Assembly: GCA_009801085.1 (NCBI GenBank)
Contig: VNWV01000021.1
Coordinates: 208,656 to 272,655, forward strand
Direction of reading: 5' to 3'
Length of the DNA: 64,000 nt
Source: Lasiodiplodia sp. COLG20
Lineage: Eukaryota > Ascomycota > Dothideomycetes > Botryosphaeriales > Botryosphaeriaceae
The notes below the pieces were generated by a model. The model did no database searches, was not told the origin of the DNA, and was given only the letters and a program-made list of their open reading frames with translations. The position numbers and the translations under genes were made by a program. The number at the start of each line of letters is the position of its first letter. Position 1 is the stretch's first letter. Positions 1 to 10,627 of this stretch are shown piece by piece.

Positions 1-1410
1 CCAGCACGTCGCGCACGCCCATCTCCCTCCGCAGCCTCTCCATCAGCGGCGCCGCCACCAGCGAGCCAGCCGCCAGCACCGTGCGCACCGTCGTCGTCTT
101 CTCGCCACTACCCTCCTTCCTCCCCGCCGTCTCCTCTAACACGGCAAGCAGCATCGTCGGCACCCCAAGCAAGACGTCACATCGCTCGCGCGCGACAGCA
201 GTGACCGTGGCGCCCGCGTCGAAGGCGTCGGCCGGGAAGACGATGGCGGCGCCGTGCGCGAGCGCCGCGAGGAAGCCGAGGACGAGGCCGAAGCAGTGGA
301 ACAGGGGGGGCGGGCAACAGATGGTGGATGAGGGGGTCAGGCCCATGCGGGCGCCGACGAGGCGGGCGTTGTTGAGGATGTTGCTGTGGGGTTTTGGGTT
401 AGTGGAGGGAGTCATGGGGGTGGGGGTGACGTACTGGTGGGTGAGCATGGCGGCTTTGGGGGTGCCGGTTGTGCCTGGGTGGGTGGGATGTGGTTAGTGG
501 AGTGGGGTTGGTGGTGGGAGGGGGGCTGTACCGGAGGTGAATTGGAGGTTTAGGACGTCGGTGGGCTTGATGCGTGTGCTGGCTTTGTGGATGTTTTCCA
601 GGTCCGGGAGGCTTGGGTTGACTGAGGTGAAGGCGTCGTAGGATTGGATCTGGGGGGTTCTGATATCCGGTGGTGTAGGTCCAAAGGTTACCATCTCCAC
701 GTGGCTGGCATGTTCGGTTACAGAGCGCATGTGCTCTAGCAAGCTCCTGCCTTTGATGTGGTTGGCAATGAAGAGCAATTTGCAGGCTGTACGAAAAGGG
801 TGGATTAGACAATACGCTTTGGAGAAGTTTGAAGGAGCAGAAACTCACAAGTTTGCATCAGCGACCGTGCCAGTTCTTGTGGTGTGTAGGTATTATTCAA
901 AACCACCACTGGACACCCAATACAGGTAGCTCCGAGAAAGGCCTCGATATACTCGTAGCGATTTCCGGCGAAGATGCCAACGTAATCGCCAGGCATCAGG
1001 CCATGTTCGAGAAGTCCACGCGCAACAGCCAGAGACCGATTCGCCAGGTCGCTGTAGGTCAACTCAACATTTTGCCATGGGACTCTCACCGCCGTCTTTC
1101 TGCCGAACTTTTCAGCTTGTTCGTTCACCAGGTCGGCCAAAGTCTTCTCCCAGAGTGGTTCATCCGTATGACCGTGAACAAGAGACAACTCGTATGCAGT
1201 AGCGTGAACAATCATTTTGGTCCTTTCTGGAATCTTTTCAGACGCGGTAACAGGTTGGCCTTGCAGTTCAGTTCTATTCTCTCTTTCGTTTTTGCGTTGC
1301 AGACCATCGGCCACAAGCATGGTTACCTGTTCGGGAAAAGTGTGGGGACGGTCCGCAAGCGGGCCGAGAAGGCGGGCCGCGGTCGTTACGCAAGCCGCGG
1401 GCTTCTCCAA
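1..1410 (-). CDS. Acyl-CoA synthetase / AMP-dependent ligase (ANL family), 3' end outside window
   Basis: Partial gene of the adenylate-forming ANL superfamily, which activates a carboxylic acid as acyl-AMP and usually transfers it to CoA. Exons: 1410..849, 786..532, 474..1, continuing past base 1. Joining them restores the frame through LMQTSCKLLF and through the core motif TSGTTGTPKAAMLTH (AMP/phosphate loop). The N-terminal part carries the usual fungal start region (LSLVHGHTDEPLWEKTLADL, then LTYSDLANRS and GDYVGIFAGN). The start is uncertain. ATG at 1410 gives a 65-residue leader that could be an organelle-targeting sequence, whereas ATG at 1215 (MIVHATAYEL) starts just before the conserved domain. 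The C-terminal hinge and catalytic lysine lie outside the window. The substrate cannot be told; medium/long-chain fatty acid or aryl acid are possible. The nearest neighbours are a methyltransferase and an MFS pump. Confidence 0.88.
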
Positions 1411-2789
1411 TGCAGCCGTGTGTGCCGGGCCCCCGGAATTAAAAACTTCGGCTATACTGCACTTCCGAACGATGCCGTTGTTGCCATGGAACCCCTTGTC
1501 CCAGTTCCAGTTTCTTTCGACTTCAGCAACACCTTTGATTGAAGATAGGCATAGGCAATACTAAAGCTAAAACTGAGCTTATAGTCTGTTTAGCCATAAG
1601 GAGATATAGACAGTCATGGTGGAATTAAGAGGCAAATAGCAGGTTATCTCATAAATAATCGAAAGAGCTCAATAGCCACGGCGTAAGATGCGTTGAGGCT
1701 ATTTAACCAGTGATTACTATCTCGTTTTCTTACCTGTTCGTGTGAGATTTGGATATTATTTATGTTCAGACCACTGTTGCTGGTACTCTCCTAGCTAATA
1801 AGAACAAGGCAAGCTCCAATGCTGTTACGCTGGTATCTCGGGTACATACAGCGCAATGATGACGGCCAAGGCTTCTGGCCTCTGGCAACACCAAATTTTG
1901 TATTTTTGTGAGAGTTTATCTTACCTGCCTACCCAGTACCTACAATCAATGCCGGGCAGCAACGGAGGGACAGTGTCGAGCTGTTTTGTCACGTGAATGT
2001 TCGAAATCTATTGATGAGGCTACCTCCTGCGCTGCAGGAGTTTAAACCTCTGTGACACCCATTTGACGTTTCTCGGCATTGCGTCGTATCTATTTCGCCT
2101 TTCTTTCAATAAGTTATGAACGTGAAAAGTGCTTCGGCATAACGGTGGCAGAATGGGAACACGGGCCGCGGCCGGTGTCGGCACACGGGATGCGGTGGGA
2201 CGGTGGCGTTCGACAACGGCGCGGGCCGTCCATTTAGTCTCGCCGTCCGAGAAGGCCCCTTTTAAAGTCAACGGCTCTCCGGATCGCTGAACATCCGGAA
2301 TCCTCCCTTGTGGATCATTCATCCTGAATGTAATCTATGGCCTTTTCGCTGAATTCTGTATTGTCGCGGGAGACCTCCTCCATGACCAAGCTCAGCGGAA
2401 CCACAATTGACACCGCTGTCGATAGGAAGGAGCTGTGCGAAGGAATGGATGTTCGTCGTGGCGAACGCCTCTAAAAGATACCGAGGAATAAGACATGCGC
2501 GAAGGAATAGCGCACAGGTGTATCTTTTCTAGATCAGACGTTGGTACGATGACCGCAAGGTTACGCGCTCATCCGCCTCTGCAGATTGGCTGCCTGACCG
2601 GCTGAATTACTGTTCCGGCTGAGCCCCGATCCGGCTGACTCGTGATTAAGTGGGGTTAGGCCACGCAGACAATCATTGAAGAAGCGCTGATGCTGCTGCT
2701 TGCCTGCATACTTGTTCTTGTAGCCGGAGATTAATTATCTGCTGCAGCTGCAAGGGAAAGCTTAACCTGCGCGAACACACTTCTGCACC
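1411..2789. other. Intergenic, no gene recognised
   Basis: About 1.4 kb between the acyl-CoA ligase and the LaeA-like methyltransferase. Short ORFs on both strands have no recognisable domain. A perfect 10-bp palindrome TGCAGCTGCA (2743-2752, with a CAGCTG core) lies about 38 bp upstream of the methyltransferase ATG and is a possible regulatory site. Confidence 0.6.
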
Positions 2790-3999
2790 ATGGCGCTCGC
2801 GGCCGACCACGCCGTCCTCGAAGTCGACGTAAGCCGGTTTTTCGCGACCGCATGAACACTCGTCTTACGATTCTCAGGATCACTTCAGCGACACCGACTC
2901 CGCTTTCTGCAACCAGTCGAGCACATCGACGTCCGTTACGTCCAGCGTATTGAATTACAAGTATGAGAATGGAAGACGCTACCACGCCTTCCGCGAAGGC
3001 ACCTACTTCGCACCCAACGACGACAAAGAACAGGACCGCATGGACCTTTTCCATCACATTTCCACCTTGATCCTCGGCGGTGCGTAGTACGCCCATCCGC
3101 AGCCCCTCACGTGATGAATTCACACAGTAACCGGGTGAGAAATGTAGGAAAGCTCTTCCGTGCACCTCTCCAGGACCCCAAGAGCGTTCTGGACTTCGGC
3201 ACCGGCACAGGCATCTGGGCCATGGACCTGGCCGATGAGTTTCCGGACTGCCAGGTCCTGGGTTCCGATCTCAGCCCCATCCAGCCTTCTTGGGTGCCGC
3301 CGAATTGCCGCTTTGTCGTGGATGATGTCGAGGCGGAATGGGCGGACGGCCAGACGTATGACTTGGTTCATGGCCGCACCATGGGAGGCTCGCTCAAGGA
3401 TTGGCCGCGCTTCTTTAGCCAGGCATTCGCGAACATGAACCCTGGCGGCTGGGTAGAGATGCAGGAGTTTGAGATCCAGTATGGCTGCGATGACGGTTCC
3501 TACCCTGCGAAGGCGCCGACTGTTGCGCTTTTCATCGAGAAGCTTAATGAGGTGAGGAGTAGTGATCAACGCGGCTAAATTGAGTACGCTAACAAGCTTC
3601 CAAAGGCTGCCGAGTCTTTCGGAAAACCTATGGACGTGGCGCGCGACATGAAGCAGTGGATGATCGACGCCGGGTTCACAAACGTCCAGGATGATGTCTA
3701 CAAGGTATGAGCATCCTGCGAACCAAAATAGCGCGCTTTTCTGATGACAATACCCGCAGGTCCCCATGGCTCCGTGGGCCAAGGACAAGAAGCTCAAAGA
3801 GATCGGAAAGTATGCTCTGATCCACGTGCTCGAGGCCATCGAGGCGTACAGTCTGGCACTTTTCACCAGGGTTCTAAAATACACGCCCGAGGAAGTCCAG
3901 GTCATGATGGCCAAGATAAGGAAGGAGTTCAAGGATCCGGAGGTACATGTCTACTGGATCTATCACATCACTTATGGACAAAAACCAGAGTCTTCATGA
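2790..3999 (+). CDS. LaeA-like SAM-dependent methyltransferase
   Basis: Class I methyltransferase of the fungal LaeA-like/TAM group. Exon model: 2790-2828, 2878-3079, 3148-3551, 3606-3704, 3760-3999, giving 327 aa. Seen: the family's entry block (NGRRYHAFREGTYFAPNDD, then HHISTLILGGKLFRAPL), SAM motif I VLDFGTGTGIWAMD (about residues 94-107), the acidic end of strand 2 (LGSDLSPIQPSWVPPN), FVVDDVEAEW and a post-motif GGWVEMQEFEI. Frames stay open across all four introns. The acceptor of intron 3 could be 3596 instead of 3605, adding LPK. Homologues methylate secondary metabolites or act as global regulators of metabolite clusters; which applies here is unknown. Its 3' end converges on the MFS transporter with 157 bp between stop codons. 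Confidence 0.87.
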
Positions 4000-4156
4000 T
4001 AGACGAGAGTCATGATCATTTTCGGATTGATTCGTTCCAAACTACCAATTTTTTCGTGTTGCGTACTTTTTGTTTTATACTAGCTGCGCTGCATGCATGA
4101 GCAATGATTCCGAAATATTTTTCTTCTTGCAATAGCACCGAAATATCATATTCCTT

Positions 4157-5942
4157 TCACACATTATCAGCGCCAACAGAAGGAGTCCGAGCCTCGGCCT
4201 GCTTGACCGAAGTGTCCTGGCAATCCTCCTCGCTTTTCCAGCCCTCCTCGTCATTCTTGGGCACCCTCACGAAAATCAAGTCGAGTACCAGCGCGGCGAC
4301 AGCCAAGGCAGCGCCAAAGTACAGCGCCGCGCGGAACCCCTGGACCTCGCTCGCGCCGTGACGGAGCAGCTCGACCTCGATCGTGCCCGCAAAGCCCAAC
4401 CCCAGGCTGTTGCCGTACAGGTTCAGCGTGCCGACCAGGCTGCCCGCGATGCCCTGGTCGCGCTTGCCGACGCTGTTGCTCGCGATGATCTGCGCGGCGA
4501 CGTAGACGAAGTCCGGGCACATGCTGCCGAAGAAGATGGCGGGAAAGGTCTGCGCCCAGTACAGCTGCTGCACCGGCTGCGTCGCGATCAGCAGCGTCGA
4601 CGCCAGGCAGGTCAGCACGCCCATCGCGAGGATGTACTGCGCCGGCAGCCGCGGGATCAGCCACGCCGCCAGCCCGACGGCCATCGAGGCGCCGAAGCAG
4701 AACGGCAGCCAGCCCAGCGCCAGGTGCAGCGCGGACCAGCCCCGGACCAGCTCCTGCCAGGCTACCATGTACCAGAGCGATATACCGAAAGCCATGTAGG
4801 TGAGGAGTACGACCAGGATAAGGGCCATGAAAGTCGGCGCGGCGAAGATGGTGAGCGGCATGATGGGTGCGGTCGCGACCTTTCCTTCCCAGATGAGGAA
4901 ACCGACAAATGAGACGATAGACAGGACGAGGATGGCTATAATGTATGGTGTCTCCCATCCGACTGAGGGCGCTTGGCTGCACGTGGTTTGTAAGTAGTGG
5001 TCGAACGCAGGGCTGGCGAGGCAGAACTTACTTCCAGGCAAAGTTAAACAGCGCGAGGCCGCTCAGACCGAGTGCGCTTCCTACCCAGTCGATTTTTCCA
5101 TCTTTATCCACGGGTTCTTCGGGCGGGAGAACGAAGAAAAGGAAACCAAATTCAACGGCGCCGAGCACTGCGCTGTGAGAAGTTAGTCTTTGTTTACTAT
5201 ATTTTCTCAGTACGACTTACAATAGGATAAAGATATATTTCCATTCACTCTTCTCGAGAAAACCTCCCGTGATAAAGGCTCCGAACATAGCGCCGATCGG
5301 TGGAGAGGCTGCAAAAGTGGCCAGTGTGATGTTGCGAGCTCGCCCCGGTGGCACCATGATAGTGAGCATTGCAACCGCGTTGGGCATTAAGATACCACCA
5401 CCGATGCCTGTCAGAGCGCGAACCGCCACAAAAGACTCGTATGTGGTACAGAAGGCGTTGACGAGGGAAAAGACCACAATGATTGCACCTCCAAGTAACA
5501 GTAACCTTTTGTGACCGAATACGGCACCGAGACGCCCGCTCACGAGAACGAAGGCACTCTGAGTGAGCCTACACATTACTTGTTAGTATTTTTGTACGTT
5601 TGTGGATGATACGTTCGACGTACGAATAGGCTGCGGCCATCCAGTTTGACTGCCCTGGCGCAGCAGGATGCCCTAGCTTTTCACTGAATTTGAACCCTGC
5701 TGCTACCGTCGAAAACATGGTCATGAACTAAAGACTCAGTTAATTCAGCTCAAGTGGCAACTTAATAGTGACTGGTGTTTTCTTACCTGGGTCAGGTTCG
5801 CCATTATGATTAATGCAGTAATGAGTATTTGTGAGCTCTTTTTTAATTGCACTGGAGGCTCAGTCTCGAAGGTTTCCTTGGACCGAGGCTCAGGCTGATT
5901 GCTCGTTGCTGTAATTGCATCCTCGATGTTCTGTAGAGCCAT
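4157..5942 (-). CDS. MFS drug:H+ antiporter, DHA2 (Atr1-like) type
   Basis: Proton-coupled efflux pump of the plasma membrane, judged by family. Exons 5942..5787, 5727..5624, 5568..5221, 5172..5032 and 4976..4157 join in frame to 522 aa. The ATG at 5942 opens MALQNIEDAITATS; the longer open frame upstream starts with GTG and is not used. Seen: an acidic cytosolic N-terminus, first TM QILITALIIMANLTQ, the MFS motif-A region SGRLGAVFGHKR, then ALTGIGGGILMPNAVA and a long row of hydrophobic segments compatible with 14 TMs. The C-terminal tail is charged and ends in GADNV. The proximity of an acyl-CoA ligase and a methyltransferase suggests self-resistance or export of a metabolite; no substrate evidence is visible. 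Confidence 0.9.
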
Positions 5943-7448
5943 GTCGATCGAGTCGTCGGGGCGAAATTTCACTTCCGCTGCTGTGCCGCTTCGGTCAAAG
6001 CACTGTACCTGTGGGCTGATTCGTGGTCACAGTTTGGAACGATTCAAGCGAGGAAAGTCAGTAGAGGAGCAGAAGAAACTTTTCGAGAGCGGCAGATAAT
6101 AAGGGGCGTCTCTCTGATCCCATAATAATGACGCTGGAGTAGATTTTGTGCTTTCAGGTGAACAGCCGAACAGCCGATCAAGCGACCTTAACAACCGTTT
6201 TCGAGAGCGTTTTGGCGAAAACATTTTTCCTACCGCATGAGGCGTAGGCTGCTTACAAATTTATCATTGGGACGGTAGAGAATGATTGGTACACGTATTC
6301 AGGAAGTGAAGGGTGCGGCATTTCATAGGTCTCCCTTATCAGGCAAAGTTTGCCGCAGGCCCTACCAAGAAACGTCAAATTTCTACCCCACATCCCTCAG
6401 TGGGAATCTCGTTCCGCTCTGAGTGAAGAAACTAACAAAAGGCTGGGAGTTTTTACAAAAGCTCTCTTGAATAAGGGCGCAACTCGGCCCGATATTCCAA
6501 TTTGCAGACGTCTGCGTTTAACAACATCAGATGTGGTATTCAGCAGACATACCTGAAGCCCCCCGTACTCATAGGGTCGCTCTAAATGCATGCAGAATTT
6601 TTAAGGTAAGAGCTGTTGCGTAATTGATTCATGAATCGTGCTTAATCCGATCGCCCGCTCGGATATATGCAGGAGTGTGTATCTTTGTGGAGACACTCCT
6701 TTTCATCCCCGCATCAAAAATAGAGCGCTTGAGAAGATCCACATCTCTATCGTGAAGCTATATGGGCCATCCCTGTAGGTTTTTGGTACATCTTTTGGAC
6801 AATCAAAGCTCAATTCCGCTCCGTGGCGTCCCTGACTAAAAGCGGGGTCTCCTGCATTATAAATCTTGCAGCAGATTATCCCCACTTTACTTGTACATCG
6901 TATGCAAGCGACACTTTCTCGGCCTTTTGCATTTGGCCGGGGCAATGCCAGCTCTGGACCGCAAACCAGTGTGTGCGCTTAGCGTCTACTGCTTACTGTT
7001 GAAGCAGCGGTGTGGTACGACTTCCAAATGTTGCAGCCCAGAGCGCCCACTAAGAAAAATAATAGTGGAGCAGCTACAGTATGATTGGGCTCTTATCAGT
7101 GTTGACTTAATTGCCCCAAGAGGAAAGAGTTCCAACGTTAAAACTTTGAGCCAGTTAGCGGAGTGAATTTCCGTATGTGGCACTACTCTCAACTCAGGTA
7201 GAAGGCATTCCTCAACGCCCCTCCAACAACCCGCTACCCAGGATTCTCAGTAAAAGGTCGTTTTAGGTCTAGTAGATAGCTACTTTCGGTAAGCTATAGT
7301 GAAATTTCTAGTCTATCCGACCGCGTGGGACCCTTGCATCGATCATCGCCTAGCGTGACGTCAGCCTGACTACAAAGCTTAAGCTGCAAGGCTGAAGCTT
7401 TCACTCCCGCATTCACCATCAAACATCAAATACCAGAAGTTCGACACC
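5943..7448. other. Intergenic, no gene recognised
   Basis: About 1.5 kb, moderately AT-rich. It contains only short overlapping ORFs without family resemblance or good ATG context. The left part is the MFS promoter and the right end is the promoter of the HhH protein. Confidence 0.6.
7356..7363. promoter_or_regulatory. CRE-type palindrome TGACGTCA
   Basis: A perfect TGACGTCA octamer lies about 90 bp upstream of the ATG at 7449. This is the consensus site of ATF/CREB-type bZIP factors in fungi. Binding is inferred from sequence only; one 8-bp match could occur by chance. Confidence 0.4.
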
Positions 7449-8381
7449 ATGGTGACCACTCGCTCGAAATCCAAAGGCGAACCGCATGAGGACATTGTTG
7501 CCGACGCTCCATCTCAGCTACAGCAAAAGTCCAAGAAAGCCAACACTTCACGCAAGCGCAAGTCGGTCCCAACCAAAGAAACCACAACCACTCCAGCGGC
7601 AGACCGAGCCAAAAAGCGCAAAGACTCCGCCGCATCCGACACGCACCAACAACACAGCACCGCCAAACCCCCCACCGGCACCTCCACCAAAGAAGCCCAC
7701 CCACCACCACCAACATCACTCTCCGAAAAAGTCAACCAGCTCATCGACACCTACGGCGCCTCCCTCCCCCTCCACGACCCCGGCCTCCTCCCCGCGCCCA
7801 CGGAGCCGTCATCCGCAACCGTCCTGGCGCACATCTTCAACGCGCTGCTCTCCTCGACCCGCATCTCGCACGACATCGCCGCCCGCTCCGTCCGGCTGCT
7901 CGTCCAAGCCGGCTACCACGACCTGGCGACGCTCCAGGCCTCGACGTGGCAGCAGCGCACCGAGGTCCTGACCAAGGGCGGCTACGCGCACTACCGCGAG
8001 AAGACGGCGACGGAGCTGGGCGAGCTGGCCGCGCTGATCGAAGACAAGTACGGCGGGGATGCGAGCGGGCTGCTGCCGGGTGATGATGTTTCGTCGGGGC
8101 GCGCGGCGCAGGTGGGGGTGCTGAAGAGGCGGTTGAAGGAGATTAAGGGCTTGGGGGATGTCGGGGCGGATATCTTTGTCGCCGAGATCCAGGAGGTGTG
8201 GCCGCGGTTGGCCCCGGTTTTGGACCGCCGCAGCTTGAAGACGGCGGAGGAGGTGGGGCTTGGGAAGGATGTGGAGGCGTTGTTTGAGTGTGTTGGGAGG
8301 GACGCGACGAGGATGGCGAGGCTGAACAAGGCGTTGACGACGATAAGGTTGGAAAAGCGAGTAGGTGAGTTCAAGGAGTAG
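7449..8381 (+). CDS. HhH-GPD-like (endonuclease III fold) protein with basic N-terminal tail
   Basis: Intronless 310-aa protein. Residues 1-95 are disordered, rich in K/R/S/T/P, with several basic clusters (KSKKANTSRKRK, RAKKRK) that look like nuclear localisation signals. Residues about 95-310 are helical. A helix-hairpin-helix-like element IKGLGDVGADI (about 232-242) is followed 18 residues later by an Asp (VLDRRS, D259), where HhH-GPD glycosylases carry the catalytic Asp (LPGVGxKTA...VDTH). There is no iron-sulfur cysteine cluster and no clear catalytic Lys next to the hairpin. By family it would be a DNA-glycosylase-like protein; activity is uncertain and it may only bind DNA. The ATG at 7449 has a favourable context (ACCATGG) and a CRE-like site upstream. 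Confidence 0.75.
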   Translation: MVTTRSKSKGEPHEDIVADAPSQLQQKSKKANTSRKRKSVPTKETTTTPAADRAKKRKDSAASDTHQQHSTAKPPTGTSTKEAHPPPPTSLSEKVNQLIDTYGASLPLHDPGLLPAPTEPSSATVLAHIFNALLSSTRISHDIAARSVRLLVQAGYHDLATLQASTWQQRTEVLTKGGYAHYREKTATELGELAALIEDKYGGDASGLLPGDDVSSGRAAQVGVLKRRLKEIKGLGDVGADIFVAEIQEVWPRLAPVLDRRSLKTAEEVGLGKDVEALFECVGRDATRMARLNKALTTIRLEKRVGEFKE

Positions 8382-8474
8382 GGGACTTCAGTTGCTTTTT
8401 AAGTGGTAAAACTGCAGTACGTACTGAGTGTTCTATTGGCCGCATTCATAACTATATTTTTTTTTCTCACTGAT

Positions 8475-10382
8475 TTAGCAAAGCAATATATCAGAATTAA
8501 TTTCGCCCAGGACATCCATCCAATTAATGTCCCCTGGAGATTCGTGAGCTTCACGACGCCGCCATACCTCAAGCGCAACATTTGCTGCAACGTCTATAAT
8601 CCCAAATCCATGTCTCTTTTTCTTCTGGAGCCATATTGCAAGCCTTTCTCTCAGCAATGGATCATCAGCTTCGCATGCCACAACCAGACACGGCCATGTT
8701 ATAGTCACGCCCAGAGCGTGCTGCGGCATCTCCTCCACTGCCTCCAAATGCTCGATGGATTTGGACACCAGATCCTGCAACTCTGCCGGTGGGACACGTC
8801 GAACCCTCCTCTTGAAATGGATGAGCATCGCATAATAAAAGAGATGTGCCGTATGCAGATGCACCATCCTGCCAATCTCTCCACCAAACCTCTGCACTGG
8901 GAACGCATCCAACGACGGCACCGACAAGTAAAGCTGCATCTCAAACGCCTCCTTCTCCTCCTCCGTCAGCTGCTCTGGCGCCGCACACACCTTCCTCAAC
9001 CTCACCAGCACACCGAACATGTCCTTCGGAACCCCATACAACAAGTCCAAATGGTACGCCGCCGCCGCCTCTCCCCCCGCCACGCCATCACCCCCGCCAT
9101 CCGGACTGTAATCGTCCGCACCCTCGCTATCCTGCAAGCTCGCCACCACCGCCCCGCCGCGGAACTGCTGGTACAGCACCGAGCTCGCCAGCGTGCCTCC
9201 TCCGCCACCACCACCGTCAGTATCGCTCTTCCCCTCCCACCCGGCCGCGCCGCCCAGCGCCTCTATCCACGACCTGCCGCCGCGCATGTGCGCGCGCCAC
9301 GTGCCGGCCGTCGTCCCGCGGATGATGTCGACGAGGGTGAGTAGGATGATGGCTGCGAGCACGGCCTCCTTCTGCAACACGGACGAGCACGTCGTCGCGG
9401 CGGCAGCGGCTGGATCCAGGCTGTGCTGCAGGAGGCGCACGGCGGCGGTCTCGTGACGCGTAGCCGTCGTAGTCTCGTCGTCGGTCGCCCATGATGATGA
9501 CAAGGCGGACGCAGGGCAGACGCGCGCGCGGCTGTACGCGGCCGCGGCGCAGAGCGCGTGGTAGACGGCGGCTTGCGGGGCGGAGGCGGTGCGGCTGGGG
9601 TGCACGGCGAGCGGCGTGTAGATGGTGCGGAAGAAGTTGGTCGCGCTGTCGACGAGGACGCTGTTGGCGCAGACGAAGGTGACCCAGTGGTGGACGAGGA
9701 CCGTGTCGCGGGGTGGGAGGGGGTTGGGGTTGAGGAAGGGTTGTGGGGGTCCTGGATGGAGGAGGGGCCTGGGTGTGGTGGGTTGGAGTGTGTTGGTCTC
9801 GGGAGGAGGGAGTTGAATGCGTTCTGTGGAGGTTGGAGAAGGACCGTTCAAATTGGGAGTAGGAATCGTGTAGAAGAAGGTGTTGCTGCTATGCTCGGGC
9901 GATGAAATAAGAATGTTCTGCGGATCTGAAGAGCTACCTGGCGGATCGTTTGCACGGGTAGATACTATCGTTGGCTGGCTATTGCATCGTTTTGCTTGAT
10001 CGTTAATATTGAAGACAGAAAATGGGCCATTCCGATAAGAATCATGGGCCTCAAAGACCACTTCGTCTAACTCTCCTATTACGGCTGCAAGCTGACGTGC
10101 ACCGAGAATCGTTGTCGGTTCATTCCGGAGTTCATTCAACGATGGTCTGCTGATACCTTTTTCATCGGGGTTCCACACGAGACGCACTCCGTAACCCTCA
10201 CAAGGAACTTTTCTCTTTTGGCAAGGCCCGCATTCGGGTCGTTGCTCATCACACTTGACATGCCGGGATCGACAAGTCCAACAGCCGGTGAAGGTTTTGG
10301 TATGTGGGATTGACGCTCGGTTCATGATTGGTTCGTGTTCGCCGGGAGTTCCGTTGACCAGATGACCGAAACCCGTCCGCAT
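8475..10382 (-). CDS. Zn2Cys6 transcription factor with fungal-specific regulatory domain
   Basis: Intronless 635-aa regulator. The zinc binuclear cluster is complete: C34-x2-C37-x6-C44-x6-C51-x2-C54-x6-C61 (GCWTCRSRHVKCDEQRPECG...), followed by a basic/aromatic linker (YGVRLVWNPDEKG). The middle is Pro/Ser/Thr-rich (about 130-210). The C-terminal half (about 240-635) looks like the Fungal_trans_2 type, with HHWVTFVCANSVLVDSATNFFRTIY, a Gly-rich low-complexity stretch, and the late motif LGVTITWPCLVVACEADDP. ATG at 10382 is the first in-frame Met; MNRASIPHTK (10325) is an alternative that keeps the cluster. The stop is 94 bp from the stop of the convergent HhH gene. Target genes are unknown. 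Confidence 0.9.
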   Translation of the reverse strand: MRTGFGHLVNGTPGEHEPIMNRASIPHTKTFTGCWTCRSRHVKCDEQRPECGPCQKRKVPCEGYGVRLVWNPDEKGISRPSLNELRNEPTTILGARQLAAVIGELDEVVFEAHDSYRNGPFSVFNINDQAKRCNSQPTIVSTRANDPPGSSSDPQNILISSPEHSSNTFFYTIPTPNLNGPSPTSTERIQLPPPETNTLQPTTPRPLLHPGPPQPFLNPNPLPPRDTVLVHHWVTFVCANSVLVDSATNFFRTIYTPLAVHPSRTASAPQAAVYHALCAAAAYSRARVCPASALSSSWATDDETTTATRHETAAVRLLQHSLDPAAAAATTCSSVLQKEAVLAAIILLTLVDIIRGTTAGTWRAHMRGGRSWIEALGGAAGWEGKSDTDGGGGGGGTLASSVLYQQFRGGAVVASLQDSEGADDYSPDGGGDGVAGGEAAAAYHLDLLYGVPKDMFGVLVRLRKVCAAPEQLTEEEKEAFEMQLYLSVPSLDAFPVQRFGGEIGRMVHLHTAHLFYYAMLIHFKRRVRRVPPAELQDLVSKSIEHLEAVEEMPQHALGVTITWPCLVVACEADDPLLRERLAIWLQKKKRHGFGIIDVAANVALEVWRRREAHESPGDINWMDVLGEINSDILLC

Positions 10383-10627
10383 CTATGAACTTGGAGAGAG
10401 ACGTTCAAATCAATGTGCGGATAGGGAAAAATCATCGGCCCGATGCTTGCTAGGTCAGCAATGGCTTCATTTAATCACTGCTTCCGCTCGTATTCCAGCT
10501 TGCGAAGATGATAAATCCATCAAATCCCCAACGAACTATTGACTGTTGAACCACGGACTTTCCCATTCATCCTTTTTACCAATGCAGCCACCGTTTTTCC
10601 CAATTGCACACAGAAGTTGTCTCAGCT

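Noticed and set aside
5943..5972. Extended N-terminus of the MFS transporter
   Set aside because: It starts with GTG, which fungi rarely use; the ATG at 5942 suffices.
8403..9905. Large plus-strand ORFs opposite the Zn2Cys6 gene at 8475-10382
   Set aside because: They are antisense shadows of GC-rich coding sequence: Pro/Arg-rich, without domains.
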